From the NCBI GenBank assembly GCA_030267565.1, contig BRXU01000006.1, positions 1,476,001-1,540,000 on the forward strand: a stretch of DNA of 64,000 nucleotides, read 5' to 3'. This document shows positions 12,511-25,050 of this stretch, piece after piece. A program made the position numbers and the translations under genes. This DNA is from Pleodorina starrii. Its lineage: Eukaryota > Chlorophyta > Chlorophyceae > Chlamydomonadales > Volvocaceae. Below the pieces are notes generated by a model. It saw nothing but the letters and a program-made list of their open reading frames with translations. It searched no databases and was not told the origin of the DNA. Numbering within the stretch: position 1 is the first letter of the stretch; the number at the start of each line of letters is the position of its first letter.

Positions 12511-15500
12511 ATGGCAACACCCCAAGCGATTACAGCCGTGATTCGGGCGTCAAAGCCCGAATTCAAGTGCGTTCCAGCCTTGTCAAAAATTCCCAAGCTG
12601 CATCTGGCAGCTCCCTCAACCTCGCACCCTTGATCAACCACCAACGTCTGTCGTACTCCGGCGCAGGTCCACGGCCGACAAGGCGGCCTTCGCCGTGCAT
12701 GCTATCCTGTCTGTCAACGGATTCAGCCTGCGCAAGGTTGGCGAAGGCGTGGATGAGGCAGGTAGGAGCGGCCAGCGATTAAACTCGGTGCGTGGGTCAC
12801 CTGTGCGGGCGCCAAACCCGCAAGCACCAGTGCTCTGCTACAACCCTGCTACTTACACTCCGTTCCCTTGCGTCGCTATGCTGATTCTTCACCTCGCCCG
12901 TTGCCCGTCCGCCCATCGCCGCCACTGTTACGGTATCTGCGTGTGTGCGTGTGTGTGTGCACGTGGGCTCAGCGGCGCAAGGCCCCTCCGCCCTCCCCGC
13001 CGAGGAAGTCGACCCGACCGGCTGGAACCGCGACGCGGGCGGCGACGGCGGCACCTACTCCTTCCTGTACGTCCCGGAGTCCGCTGCAGCGCAGCGCCAA
13101 CAGCAGCAGCAGGTGGGCTGGTGCCTCCGCGCCGCTGGTGTGTGTGTGTCTGTGTGTGCGTGTCTGTGTGCGTGTGTGAGTGTGTCGTGGAAGGGGAAGG
13201 GGTTTCCAGATATACGAACCGCGGCGGTGGAACCCATCCCAAGCATACCTGCAGCCTCACCAATCACCGACGGTGCTGCGCTGCGACCGGAGCAACCCAG
13301 ACGGGCGAGTCTACGCGCGCGATTGACAGCACATCAACTGCACGAGCGCCCAGGCGGCGAGATCCGGCAGCAGGGGGTGTGTGATGGTGATGGTGATGGT
13401 GAAGGACTAAGGAGCCACCACCCACCAGGGCACTGGTCAGAAGCGGCCCTGGTGGGGATGGCGGAACCCGAACGCGCGAGTGAGGGGGAGTGGGGGCAGC
13501 GGGGAATAGCCCAGACGGGGGCGGGTGCGTGGGGCTTGGCGGTTAAGGCCAAAGCGACCCTTGGTCGGTAAGGACAGGGAGGCGTGTGCGAAGTTCCCAG
13601 GCGCCAGGGGCGCGATGACGAGCGCGGCGCCATCTTTTGGGCCGCCGGGGTCTTCCTTGACTCGCAAGGGGCAGTATCAGGCCTAGACTAGAGCGAATAG
13701 GCCGATATATGCATGTGCCACATTCTTGTATCCGCCCGGGGGTGCCGCAGCCGCCGCTGCTGCTGGTCAAGTGCCTTCGCCTGGTTGCGGAGGCGTCGCC
13801 CGGCCCCGCCCCGGTCGAGGGCAGCGCGGCGGGTGCGGCGGCGGGTGGCAGCGCACCGGCACAGTCGGGCGGTGTGCTGCTGGTGAGCCTGACGGATGTG
13901 GCGTCGGGCGGGCCGCCTGCCTCCCTGGAGCTTCAGCTGGACAGGTGTGGGGGGCGAGGGAGTTCCGGGTTGGGGGCCGGTTGAGGGTTTGGTTTTTGTG
14001 GAAGAGCTTTGGGGGCAGGGGCGCACGCTTTGCTTTGCTCGGGTTTACGACAGCAAACAATGCAGAGTCGGGCCTGGCGCTGCAAAATTTGTGTGTGTGT
14101 GTGTGTGTGTGTGTCTGCGCGCGTGTGCGGACGAGGGGAGGGGGCACTTTTGATCCGTTCGGGACGAGGCGGGCGGATGAATGGGGGGGGCCCGAGGGAC
14201 GGGAGGAAGGGAGGAGGCCCCCACCTACCTTGGCCAAATCACAATCGCGGCATCGCACCATCGCACGTTTGCGCCCCTGCTCCCGACCTCACACCCGCCA
14301 ATACTACCCCTTCCCGCTTGCTGGCCCTGCGCCCCTCCCACCCCCGCCCGCCAGATACGTGCCCTCCCTGGCCCCGGGAGCGAGTGGGTACGAACACCTG
14401 GACGAGCTGATCCGGCGTGTGGAGGGCGCGCTGGCGGAGGCGCTCGAGGGGCAACAGCAGGTGGGTCGGCGGGTCGGTGGGTCGGTGGGTCGGCGGGTCG
14501 GTGGGTCGGCGGGTCGGCGGGTCGGTGGGTCGGCGGGTCGGTGGGTTGGCGGGTCGGCGGGTCGGCGGGTCGGCGGGTGGGGCGACATGACGAGAGCAGG
14601 CCCGCAACTCCCCAGGCGCCAAAATCACACCGCGGCCCATCCCCCCGTCCCCGCCACCCGTCTGCAGGCGTCAAAGGGCAAGACTGGCGTCGCTGCCACC
14701 ACCACCACCACTCCCGGTGCCGCTGCCGGGGCAGCGGCCAAGGGCAGCACAGGAGACAGCCCGCAGAAGCGCGATCGCGAGGCGGCGGCGGTTTCGGCGG
14801 CGGAGGAGGCGGAGGCGGAGGAGCGGCGGCGGCGGCACGACCCGCTGCGCGACGATCGGTACTACGGGCAGGGGCTACCGACCCGTGGGTCACACGGCTG
14901 GGGGCCGGTGGCCGTGGGGGACGAGGACCTCATGCCGGGTGAGGCGCATGTGCTTGCCTGCGAGTGTATATGTGTGTGTGTGTGTTTGAGTGTGTGTGTG
15001 TGCGAGCGTGTTTGCGTGCGTATGTGTGTATTGGCTCTTTATTCCCGGGGCGCCACAGGGCAAACGCTAAGGCGAGGTTTCTTGGAAGGGTGGAGCATTT
15101 GGCAACAGATGGACAAGACATCGGGGTGCCCCGCTACAACGTTGACAAACCCCTGCCGCCTCGCCCGCCCGCATCCCGCTCACCTTCCGTCCGCCTCCCG
15201 CCTGCACGCCAACCGCCCTCCGCTCGCCCCCGGTTGCGCCGCACCCGCAGGCGGGCTGCCCCCACCCCCCGGTCTGGGCGGTCTGGGCGGGCCGTTCGGG
15301 CCAGGCGGCGGCGTGCCTCTGGGGCCCCGGGGCATGGGCGGCGGAATGCACGTGGGGCCTCAGAACCCCATCTTCGCGGGTGGGTATGTGGGGAAGGGGA
15401 GGAGGGAGGTAATGCGCTTGAAGAGACAAGAGAGGGATGTTTTGAGGCGGTGCGTTCCAAAGTAAAGTTACTTTGGGCTTTACTTTAAAAAGCGAGCGAG

Positions 15501-17437
15501 GGGAGCGAAGCGATGACCGGCCGGAGCCGAGCGACGTGAGGGGAACCCACCAGACATTACCTGTGAACCGTATCTGCTTTCGGCTATCGCTGTCGCTAAT
15601 TCGCTATCGCTATCGGTGTCGGTGCCAGTTTCGCGAATCCAAACCATTTCGCATTTCGCATGGCGTGGATGTGTTCATAATGGGTCCTTGGGGGACCCCA
15701 ACCGTTTGGTCGCCCCTGCTGCGGGGCCCCGGGGCCTTGACCAGCCGCCCACTCGCGACATGATTGTTGTCGCGACCCACGGGTCACAAGCTCACAACCC
15801 CCTGGTGCGTCACTCACTTCCCTTGCGCGTTGCGCGCCCGCCTTCAATGCCGCCGCAGACCGCCTGCGCCACCCTCGCGGCGGCCCCGGCTACCCGCCCG
15901 GCCTCGGCCCTGGTGGCCCCGGCGGTGGCTTAGGTGGCGGCGGTGGCGGCGTTCCTGGCATGCGGTGGGACCCGATCAACCCGGAGGGGCTGCAGGGTTG
16001 GAGCCCCGACGATTACACGCGGGAGGGCAGGTGCGCTTGCGGGTTTAGAGGGTCGAGGGAGAGAGAGCCCTCCGAGGAAAGGAGGGAGGGGGAGGGAGGG
16101 CGGGAGGCAGGCAGGTGGGATAAGGCCTGGCTCAGGTGAAATATAAAAGGGGCGGGCGTGTGGGTGGTTGGTTGGTTGGTTGGTTACGTAGTTGGTGGGT
16201 GGGTGGTTTCGGAGGGTACACCATGTCCCGCGGTCGGATCAGAGACACCGGAGGCACCTACCGTAGCTCGGCCGGCGGTTGGTCCGTTTGCGGGGCTTCG
16301 TGCGTTGCCGCTAGTAGCACAAGAGCGCAGCTCCAGCGCGGCGCACCCTGCCGCGGCCCAAGCTATACCTGCCGTGCCCCCGGCTGTGCTCCCTCCCTCC
16401 CCGCTCCCCACCCGCCCGCCCGCCCGCCGTCGCATCGCCGACACATTGCCTCTCCCCTCAAACCTCCGCTTCCACCGCCACCCCCCACCGCCATCGGCCC
16501 ACGTGCCACCGCCGCCTTCACGGCCGCTGCTTCCCTACCACCACCACCGCCGCCGCCGCCGCCGCCGCCTCCACCTCCGCCCCCTCTCGGTGCACCTCCC
16601 GGCCGTCCTCTTGCTCCACACGCCCGCCCGCCTGGCGCCTGCCCACATCAGGTTGTTGGAGGGCCCTGATGCCCCCTTGCGGTGCAGCCGGTGCATGTGC
16701 ATCCGCTGCATGTGCGGCCTGTACCCCGCCTATTAGGTACCGGTACCCCTGGGTCAGGCAGCAACCCAGGACAATACGGTTACCCCCACCAGGATGCGCA
16801 TTTCACGCGCAGCACGATTGTGAAAGCACGATTGCGAAAGCAATGATTACGGAGGACGTTTACGAAGCATAATTGTGGAGCACGTTTAGGAAGCACGATT
16901 GTGAAGCAATGAATGTGAAGCATGATCCGGGGGGGGGATTGTTGATAAAGATTAAAGAAGACACCGCAGCGAAGGGACGGAGATGGCGTGGTCCAGGGAG
17001 GGGAACCCGACCCGCCCCCGGGTGTTACCCGTAACAGCCGTAGCCGTAGCTCGTAGGAGGTCTTTGAAATGACCCTGGCCGCTGGCCCTGGGCTGTGGGG
17101 TGGGGTGGGGTGGGGCGGCTACCATAGCACCGGGGCCTGTCCCGGGAGCCTAGCGCCGCTGCACAGCAGGGCACAGCGGCAGAAACCGCAGCAGGGGCGG
17201 GGGCGGTAGGGGCCGGGCGGAGCCGGTAGGGCGGAGCGTTGCCCGTTTCCTAGCCCTGGCCCGGTGGTGGTCTTTAGTCAGGCGTTTGCCAGCGGCGCCA
17301 CACCATGCCAGACGCCACCACTCTCTCTCCGGTTGTTACCGTTACACCGGTCGTCCGGCGAGTGTGCAACTGAGCAGGTCGCCAATGGGCTTCTCAAGTG
17401 CTCGGTGTGTTTGCGGTGTTCGCCTACTGCTGCTGCG

Positions 17438-17475
<38 letters not shown>

Positions 17476-17604
17476 CTCCCACTGAAACGATTATCCGCAT
17501 TCTGCTGCTTCTCCGGTCGCAGGATGCAGCGCGGCGAGGGCTTCAACGACATTGGCCGCCCGCCGCCCGGCCGCGGAACCGACTGGGATGACATGTTTGG
17601 ATGA
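12511..17604 (+). CDS. PSMF1: PI31-like proteasome regulator
   Basis: Nine plus-strand exons join in consistent phase: 12511-12566, 12667-12761, 12973-13112, 13751-13944, 14355-14460, 14668-14938, 15251-15379, 15859-16030 and 17523-17604, giving 414 residues. The N-terminal half fits the PI31 FP domain: AFAVHAILSVNGFSL, DPTGWNRDAGG, TYSFLYVPES, LLLVKCLRLVAEA, LVSLTDVA and the YEHLDELIRRVEGAL helix. The C-terminal half is the flexible Pro/Gly-rich tail with DPLRDDRYY, VGDEDLMPG, GMRWDPINPEG and the end DWDDMFG, as in PI31 proteins. PI31 binds the 20S proteasome core and modulates its activity or assembly. The start was chosen by the PI31-like MATPQAITAVIRASKPEF; the frame is open further upstream but without similarity. 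Intron 8 is 1.5 kb, so a missed small exon is possible. Confidence 0.9.
14461..14580. repeat. GGTCGGTGGGTCGGCG minisatellite in PI31-like intron 5
   Basis: About fifteen 8-base units alternating GGGTCGGT and GGGTCGGC directly after the exon-5 donor, so the donor GT is itself part of the repeat. Strand-asymmetric and G-rich. Confidence 0.9.
14880..14891 (+). repeat. GACCCGTGGGTC palindrome-like word
   Basis: Lies inside exon 6 of the PI31-like gene. One of seven exact copies of GACCCRTGGGTC or its complement in the window. Confidence 0.8.
15774..15785 (-). repeat. GACCCGTGGGTC palindrome-like word
   Basis: Copy in reverse orientation (GACCCACGGGTC on the plus strand) in intron 7 of the PI31-like gene. 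Confidence 0.8.
16944..17012 (-). repeat. Copy of dispersed intronic element (degenerate)
   Basis: Reverse-orientation copy: an A-rich lead (AAAGATTAAAGAAGACACCG), then CAGCGAAGGGACGGAGATGG and ending near GAACCCGACC. It lies in intron 8 of the PI31-like gene. Confidence 0.6.
17437..17474. repeat. CTG trinucleotide run near final PI31-like acceptor
   Basis: About a dozen uninterrupted CTG/TGC triplets ending about 50 bases before the last exon at 17523. Confidence 0.9.
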
Positions 17605-19326
17605 TGAGGGGGAGGGGAGGGGCGGCTGCATGGCGGCCCGGAGCGCCCCTCCGCACAGCAGCCCCGCATCAGCGCACGCACGCTTGCTGCTGCTGGCCTA
17701 CCGCAGCGCCTGCTGACAGCATTCAGCAACAGCTGCAGAAGCAGCGTCATCGCCCGAGGGCAGCTGGGACAGAGCATGCAGCGGAAGGGGGACTACCGCA
17801 GCGCCGGCGGGAAGAAGGAAGCGTTCCTTGTGTGTGTGTGTGTGGGTTGGGGGTGTTGGCTGTGTGTGTGTGTGGATGTGGATGTGGATGTGGATGTGGA
17901 TGTGGATGTGGGTGCGTGGGTCGGTGGGTGGGGTGGGTGCGGCTGTCTGAGCGGTGCGGAGCGGTGACGTGCGTCGGAGCGGGGAGTAGCATGGCGCAGA
18001 GGAGTTGTTCTGGCGACTGGCGTTGCGCTGCTGGGGAGTGCCCTGGCGTGTCGGCCCTTGGCGGGTCGCGGTGGGTCGGCCCTTAGTGGCCGTTCGTTCG
18101 TTGGATGTTGCGTGATTGCGGGGTTGGGCATGCCGTATATTGCTAAGGAGATCAGTTGCTTTGTACGGCAGGATGATACCGTACGGTACTGGTACGTCCT
18201 CCGGCACGCACAGCCCGGAGGAAGGGTGCATAACTGCAGATTCGCTTCGGGCGGGCGATTAAAACGAGCAAGCCGAGTAGTCGGCTGGTCGTTAATCGTT
18301 TGGTTGCTCATTACACGGTCCCCGCCTAGCTAAGGCGCCGCCGTAGCTTTCTGCCTCTCCTGGGTTGGTTGGTTGTCATGGACGTTATGAGTTGGCAGTT
18401 GACAGTTGGCGGTTGTCGCGACAGCAGGCGGTTATGACTGTTGAAGTGCCCGGCGCAGCACAGCGGCAGCTGGGGCCGCGTAGCGGGGTTTACGGACGCG
18501 GAGGGAACGCAGCGACCGGCGTCTGGGTCCCCTGTAATCCGATTCCTCTGCGGCTCTGCGCAGCCTTCCTCCCCTGACGGATGCGGGCAGCCAGTTTGAG
18601 TAAACCGAGTAATTGATACCGAGCATGTGAATGATCTATTTTCGCCGATGGTGGGGCGTTTCTTACGCGCAGCCTTAGCGGTGCCGTGGTCAGAACCCTC
18701 TGGTCAGAAGAACTGTCAGAAAAGGAGTCGAGGGACCTGGGTACAATCCTCAACCAAGGTTTGCTGTCATCAGCTCCATCTGAATATAAGAGTAAGACAT
18801 CGAATGCATGTCACAGGATATGCGGGGCTGATCGGAAGTTCGGGTTACCGGTTTGTCGGGTCGGTTATACGGCAAATATACAGCAACTGTCATGCGCTGA
18901 TCGCGTCAGGGACTCCGAATGCGTGCACCATCGCTTACACCTGGCAAATTCCGCCCGCGGAGTTGGCAGCTTCTAAGGCATTCTACTATCAGCACGTGAT
19001 CAGGCAGCCTGACTTCCCACCTGACTTCCTCTATCATCTGTATCACTGAATCAACTCCTTCGCAGCAACGTTAGCCCTACCTTGCAGGCATAGCAAGCAT
19101 ATTTTATACACATTGTGCAATTTGTGCAAAATTGCTTCCTCGGCTTGCGTTATGGCGGGGCTGTTACGGCCTGCCACAGCCGTTGGTACAAAATAATAGG
19201 GACCAGCAGCAGAAGAGGACCACGGCATGATTACATGTTCTACATGGATGCACTGACAAGCTGCCGTTGAGGAAAGGCCAGCTTGTAGCTTGCTCAGCTG
19301 GGCACTGTGGTGTGTGGATACTGACA
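17605..19326. other. Intergenic between PI31-like and transporter genes
   Basis: Tandem genes on the same strand. The left part should be the PI31-like 3' UTR; a TGTAA word at 18533-18537 is a possible but distant poly(A) signal. A TGTGGA hexamer repeat is at 17872-17910. From about 18600 the DNA is more AT-rich, as expected for the transporter promoter and 5' UTR. No reading frame with recognisable similarity was found. Confidence 0.4.
17872..17910. repeat. TGTGGA hexamer microsatellite
   Basis: Six or so tandem copies of TGTGGA following a TG run, downstream of the PI31-like stop codon. Confidence 0.9.
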
Positions 19327-22300
19327 ATGCAAATACTCACGCGGAAAACTGTGAAGACATTATTACTGATCCTTGCATGGTAAGCATGCTTTGTCTCGCG
19401 TCGCTCTGCGCTGTGTTGGGTCGTAATTTCTTTGTATTGCGGTCACAGGTACGTGCTTAGCACTAGCCTTTCTTTATATAACAAGCAAACGGTTGGAAAA
19501 GATCAAGGCTTATTTGGCCATGAAGCCTTCCCGGGTAAGCGGCGTAGTGTACTTGGCTAGGCGAGGGGACGGGGCGAGGGCCCTGGCTAACGACGATTAA
19601 GTATCTACCCCCGCGCAGCCCCGCTGCTCATGTCGGCTATACAGTTTGCGTGCCAGACGTTCCTGGCCAAGTTTGTGTTCTGGCTTGGTCTGGCGCAACG
19701 GACGACGACCAGGCGCATGCCGTGGTCCGACTACTTTCGCCTCGGTAGGTGCCAAGCAACGGCGTTTCGCTGGGTGCAAGCTCGCCATCGGACGCGAGAG
19801 AGAGAGGGGGGGGCCAACGGGTGTCCTTGCGAGGACCATTCCAAGCGGCTGTGCGCCACGCAGCAGTCCTCACGCCCAACCACACACCCACCCGTACGGG
19901 CCGCACGGTCCAGCCGAAGCATGCTGCCAGGCACCCCTATTGTGGGTCATACGCCGACCGCTTACAGCGCAGCATCATCAGGCCAATGTATCACCCGCCC
20001 CGCACCCCGCCAGCCATGTAAAAGCCACCCCAACGTTGCGTGCATGGCTCATACAGCGCTGGTGCATCGCGCCCGCGCCCGAGCGCGAGACCGCATCAGT
20101 GACCCACATCATATCACACAGCGATCTCTCCCGCACCCGCGCCCGCGCCCGCTGCCGAGGACGTGTATTTCCCGCTCCTTAGCCCACGCACCCAGCCGCT
20201 CCGTTCCTCCTCACCCTCGCAGTCGTCCCCAACGGCATCATCACGGGCTTGGACATCGGCTTCAGCAATAAGAGCATGGTCTACATCAACCTCTCCTTCT
20301 ACACCATGTGCAAATCCACCGTTCCCGTATTCCTGCTCTTCTTCGCCTTCGTCTGGGGCATCGAAAAGTACGTGCCGTGCGCTCCTCTGCGCACGCGCCC
20401 TTCCCCCCCCCAACCCGGGTCCGTTCGCTAACGCCGTCTCCGTCTCCGCTGCGGTATATCTCCTTTTCACCCTCGCCGCCCCCAACCATCACCACCACCC
20501 CTTGCGCCTCGCGCGCCGCGCACGGCGCCTCAGCCGCGTCCACCACCACCCCTTGCGCCTCGCACGGCGCCTCAGCTCCCAGTGGACCGCATCATCATTG
20601 GCACACTCGAGCCGGAGTGCGAGCGCGTGCGATCTGGCGGCCACCTCCCTTCCATCCGCCCCTGCCTCCCCCTTGTCCTCCCGCTCCTCGCTCCTGCCCG
20701 CTATCCACGCAGGCCCAGCATAGAGCTCCTGGGCGTGGTTGTGGTGATTGTGGCGGGTCTGGGTCTGCTGGTGCGCGGGGAGACTAAGTTCCACATGCTG
20801 GGCTTCGGACTGGTCATGACGGCCAGCTGCCTGTCGGGGCTGAGGTTCACCCTCACGCAGGTTCTGCTGCACGGACATCAGTCCTCAGGTGAGGAGCAGG
20901 CGCTGGGATGCACCCTGGCTGTGGCTGTGGCTGTGGCTGATGCTGTGCGCGGGGGCGGGCGCCAGGAGGTGTGGGTTGGGTTGGGGGGTAAAAAGGAGAT
21001 ACGGTACCGCAGCGGAGGAGACGGAGACGGCGTTAGCGAACGGACCCGGGTTGGGGGCGTGGCGGGGCGGAGAACGGCTGGGTGAATGGGAGGGAGGGGC
21101 AGCTGCTGCGGGCCCCGCCGGCGGCGGCGGCAGGTGCGGGTGTGGTAAAGGCCCGTGGTCGGTGCGTTTGTGCGCCCATCGGGGATGGGGATTTGGGTTG
21201 TTTCAGGGTCGTGACTGGGCGGGCGGGCGGGTGGGGCGGCGTGGCCGCGGCTCTTGAGGTCGCTCTGGAGACGGCTTGCGCTAGGGGGCTGCAAGGGAGC
21301 CGAACGACAGGGCCCTCCGGGGTTGCACCGGTACTGCTCTCCGCTACGTGCGCTTCCCACCTGTTCGGATAAGCGGTGCGGCAGCGAGGTGAGTGCGGGC
21401 GGCCAGTGTGCGTGCTGCCAACCCGTCCGCGCCCCCAACACGCCACAAGCAACCGAGCCGCGCCGAAGCGCGTTCCTCCCTTGCCGACCTGCTGGCTGCT
21501 GCCACCGCCGCCGCCGCCGCTGCCGCCTCCGTCCTCCCTTGCAGCCGCGATGGGCGGGCCGCTTGAGGTGCTGGAGTCGCTGACGCCCGTCATGTCGGTG
21601 ACTGCGTTCCTGTTCAGCCTGGCTTGGGAGGAGCTGTGGGCCGTGCTGCCGCACAGTGTGTACTTCAGCAGCCCGACGCACGTTACGCTGACGCTATTGG
21701 CGATCGCGCTGGGGGCGGTGATCGCCTTCCTCATGGTCTGGACGGAGTACCAGGTAAGGGTGGGTTGCTGGGTTCGGGGGGAAGGGGGGCCGGAGAGGGG
21801 GCTGGGTGCTGAGCAGGAGGAGGAAGGTTCGGGGTCCTCAACTCACGTCCTTAGCTCCCGTCCGCTTCCGGTGGGACCCCCTTGCGCTTGTCAGCATGCC
21901 AAACCGGGCGGTCCCTCCCTCCCTCCCTCTCTCGTCCCTCTCTCGTCCCTCCGCCCCCCCCCAGGTGATCAAGGAGACCTCGGCGCTCACGTTTATGATT
22001 GCGGGCACTGTGAAGGAGGTGGTCACAGGTGGGTGGGTGTGTGTGGGTTTGGGGGGGGGGCCGGGGGGGGGAGGGGTAAAGGACTGGCGGCGGGGAGGAG
22101 CCGTAAGGGGTGCCAAAGTTCTTCCTCAGCCTGAAGACAAGGTCTTTAAAAGCCCTCCCAGCCGCCCTGTGGCCCCTTTCCACAACCCCGCAATCGTGTT
22201 CCCCCCGCAGTGCTGTCAGCGGTGCTAGTCATGGGTGACAAGCTCACATGGGTCAACTGCCTGGGGCTTGTGGTGGTCATCTGTGGCGTGCTACTCTTCA

Positions 22301-23428
22301 ATTACCACAAGTATAGGTGGGTCGGCGGGGCTGCAGGGCGGGGCGGGGCGAGACGCGGGAAGAGGGAAGCGGCCAATCGAAGAGGGGGCAGCGGGGATGG
22401 GGTGGGGCGGGCGCCGCTGAACGGGGATCTCGCGGGGCAGGTCCGCGGAGAGCGAGCTCTTGGTCTAGGGGCGTTGGGGATGGAGAGGCGCCGGACCAAG
22501 CGGGGAATAGCAGGGGAGGGGCGTGCCGTCCAGGGAAGAACGGGCGCGCCGCGCACCTGTTGGCCCCCGCGTCGCGCATGGCAGCGCCCGCCGACCCCGC
22601 TCTTCCCTGAATCCCCGCCCCCACGTGTCCGCCTTCCTCTCCGCCTGCCTCGATCTTCTTCGGAAATCTTGTGCGTGCGCGCGCGCCCGTGTGAATGCCT
22701 GCCGGCTCGGGAAGCTCACTGCAACGCCACCCCAACCGCACAGGAAGCTCAAACCAGGGGACGGAGGGCACTACCAGGCGGTGGAGTCGTCTGAAGACGG
22801 CCACGTGTCCGACGGGGAGGGGAAGGCCCTGCGCCGCCCTTACAACGGCGGCTCTGGTGGCGGCGCCGTCACAGCCGCCGCTACCGGCGGGGCCATGCCG
22901 TCGCCCGTGTCAGCGGCGGCGGCCGCCGCCGCAGGCGCGTCATCTTCGCCCCTGGCTGGCAGCGGCCCGGCTACCGGTAGCAGCCACCGCGCCGCGTCGG
23001 GACTGCTCAGCCGCGCGCTCGGGGGGCTGCTGGCACGCAGCCCCGGCGGCGGCGCCGCCGCCCCCGGCAGCGAGCTTGCGCCGCTTCTATCCACCAGCGC
23101 CAGCGGCGGGGACCTACCCTCGGGGGGCTACCGACCGACGCCGATCGCCACTGCGGCCGCGCGCGAGTTGGACCGGGGGAGTGACGTGGAGGGGCGGGTG
23201 GTGGGGCTGGGCAGTTCAGGCGACGACCCGGCAGCTGCGATGGCGCTTTCCGGGGCGGGCATCTCGGGGCCGCAGCGGCCGGGTCGCCCAGGCGCGCGGG
23301 GGCTGCTGCCGGCGGCGGAGAGCCCGGGGGAGGGACCCGGCTTGGCGACCACCCCTCACCACCCCTTGACAGCAGCGCTGGCGGCGGAGAAGCTGCCGCC
23401 GCAGGCTTCCAGTCCGCAGCTCCGATGA
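19327..23428 (+). CDS. SLC35C2-like nucleotide-sugar/TPT family transporter
   Basis: Nine exons in consistent phase: 19327-19379, 19449-19534, 19619-19744, 20223-20367, 20713-20888, 21545-21753, 21965-22028, 22211-22316 and 22744-23428, giving 549 residues. The first helix is TVKTLLLILAWYVLSTSLSL and ends in YNKQ, the hallmark of triose-phosphate-translocator-type drug/metabolite transporters. Other family marks are TGLDIGFSNKSMVYINLSFY with TMCKS, then GFGLVMTASCLSGLRFTLTQ, SALTFMIAGTVKEVVT and GDKLTWVNCLGLVVVICGV. About ten membrane helices are expected, and the order matches SLC35C2-type Golgi transporters better than plastid phosphate translocators. There is no obvious plastid transit peptide. 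The substrate cannot be assigned. The last exon encodes a hydrophilic Gly/Ala/Ser/Pro-rich tail of about 228 residues, much longer than usual for the family. Confidence 0.87.
20411..20468 (+). repeat. Copy of dispersed intronic element (near consensus)
   Basis: Opens CAACCCGGGTCCGTTCGC, continues TAACGCCGTCTCCGTCTCCG and ends CTGCGGTATATCTCCTTTTC. It lies in intron 4 of the transporter, in the sense orientation. Confidence 0.9.
20990..21054 (-). repeat. Copy of dispersed intronic element (inverted)
   Basis: Reverse complement of the 20411 copy with a few-base duplication (GGTACCGCAGCGGAGGAGAC), from AAAAAGGAGAT to GAACGGACCCGGGTTG. It lies in intron 5 of the transporter, so adjacent introns carry opposite orientations. 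Confidence 0.9.
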
Positions 23429-24103
23429 GAGGGCACCATGAGTGCGCGCCATAGTGGCGGCGGTGGAGGTGGAGGTGGAGGCGGAGGTGGAGGCACGAGT
23501 CGGGTCCGTGGTGCGCCCGCCCCGCCCCGCCTGAGCAGGCGCACTGCTTGCTTGGTTGGTTGGTTTGGGAGCAGAGGTTGGGTCCGTGTTGTGCCCTCCG
23601 TCAGTTTTGCTGTCCCTCCCGGGACGGGTTTGCTGCGTGTGCTGTGTAGTGGCTTCCAAGCGTAGTGGTGACCCGCGGCGACCAGGTAGAGCGCGCGTGC
23701 TCATGAGTCGATTATCGTACTGCATGCCCCCGTACTGAGTGTCGTAGCGTATGGTGATGCGCCAGGGCGCTGATGAGGTGGCGAGAGGCAGAGTAGACAG
23801 GAAGCAGAGCAGGCGAGGGCGATCCAGGCGCGCCAGCGGCAGGCGCGCGTCCGTCCGTCCGTCCATCCATCCAAAGCATGATCGTGGACTCAAGAAGAAT
23901 TTCCGAAGTCTTCTGGGACCCGTTTCGGGACACTTGACGTCTTGCGCATCACACACGTCGGGGCACCACATACCGGTACGGTGTGGGTTCAGTCCAACGG
24001 CGGGGGAAGCGCACCCCTGCCAGCGGAGAGCGATCTAGATGTAGTAGTGGAATTGCGGCCCCTGGCGGCGCCGAGGAGAGGATCGTGCACGGCCGAGGCA
24101 GTT

Positions 24104-24108
24104 TGTAA
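24104..24108 (+). terminator. Candidate poly(A) signal TGTAA
   Basis: The canonical volvocine poly(A) word, 676 bases past the transporter stop codon. Confidence 0.35.
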
Positions 24109-25027
24109 ACACGCTGGAGACGGAAATGCTTATATAGGGCAAGGGAAATATAGAGACGAGATCGCTGCGCCGCGCGATGTGTGCGAAGTGGTCGCCGGCC
24201 GTGGAGCTCCGCGGCCGCCGCCTTTGCGGCCGCGGCACGGCGGGCTGGTTGTGCCAGCTGGCGGTGGTGCTGGCGGGGGAGCGACGGCCCTCCGCGGCGG
24301 CCGCTCGCCACGCTGCAGGCCAGTGGAAGTGCGAACGGCGGCGATGGGGGGGGGAAGCCGAGGACTCGGTCCCGTACCTACCTCACTGCCGCGGCAAGCC
24401 TGGGGTTTCGCGGTCGTGCATGTACAGTACATAGTACGGTATGTGCGTATGTCTTGCAGCAGGGTTGCGGTGACGCGCCACGACGTTTGGCCCGCATACT
24501 TGTCGATACAGCCACGCAACGACCTGGGCCCGAATAATGGCGCAACGGCGCATGTGTGGCGTTACGGTACGGCTCACGGGGAAGGGGGAAGCGCTTACAG
24601 GCCGCATCGATAGTTGAGGCAGAGGCATGAGGGTGACGAGCGATGGGAACATGGATGGAATGGACGACGCAGACGGACACGACACCCAGCGGGCGTGCCT
24701 GGGGCACGCGCAGACCGTGCACACCTTCGGCCGGGTCGGCTGCACGGAAGCTGGTTTGCGCTGTCCGTCCGAGTCAAGCCAGCCACCGTGCGTATGCGGG
24801 CTGGCGGGAGGCGCGCAGGGGCAGGAAGTCCCGTTACACCGCCGTGTGTGTACGGTATGGGTGCGTGCTCCTCACGCAGCGGAGGAGGGCCTGGGTTAAC
24901 ACGGCCCGGAACCCGGGGAAGCTTGGCGGGACCCTGGCCAAGGCACATTTGGCTCCTCACCTCGCTGCTGAACTGGGATGGTCCGTGGTGGCCCTGGAAG
25001 CTGCCCCTGCGAACCTGGACCGTTGCT

Positions 25028-25050
25028 CCGATCTGGCGGTGCCAGATCGG
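25028..25050. repeat. Perfect 10-bp inverted repeat
   Basis: Arms CCGATCTGGC and GCCAGATCGG separated by GGT. The left-arm context GCTCCGATCTGGC recurs about 135 bases downstream. Confidence 0.8.

Noticed and set aside
14461..14580. Regular G-rich array considered as interstitial telomere or CRISPR-like repeat
   Set aside because: The unit GGGTCGGY differs from the TTTTAGGG telomere repeat of this group. There are no unique spacers, and the sequence is eukaryotic, so it is an ordinary minisatellite.
13726..15465. 579-codon plus-strand frame through the PI31-like gene
   Set aside because: It reads through introns, including the GGGTCGGY minisatellite; only short parts are in the true exon frame, and the spliced model matches PI31 throughout.
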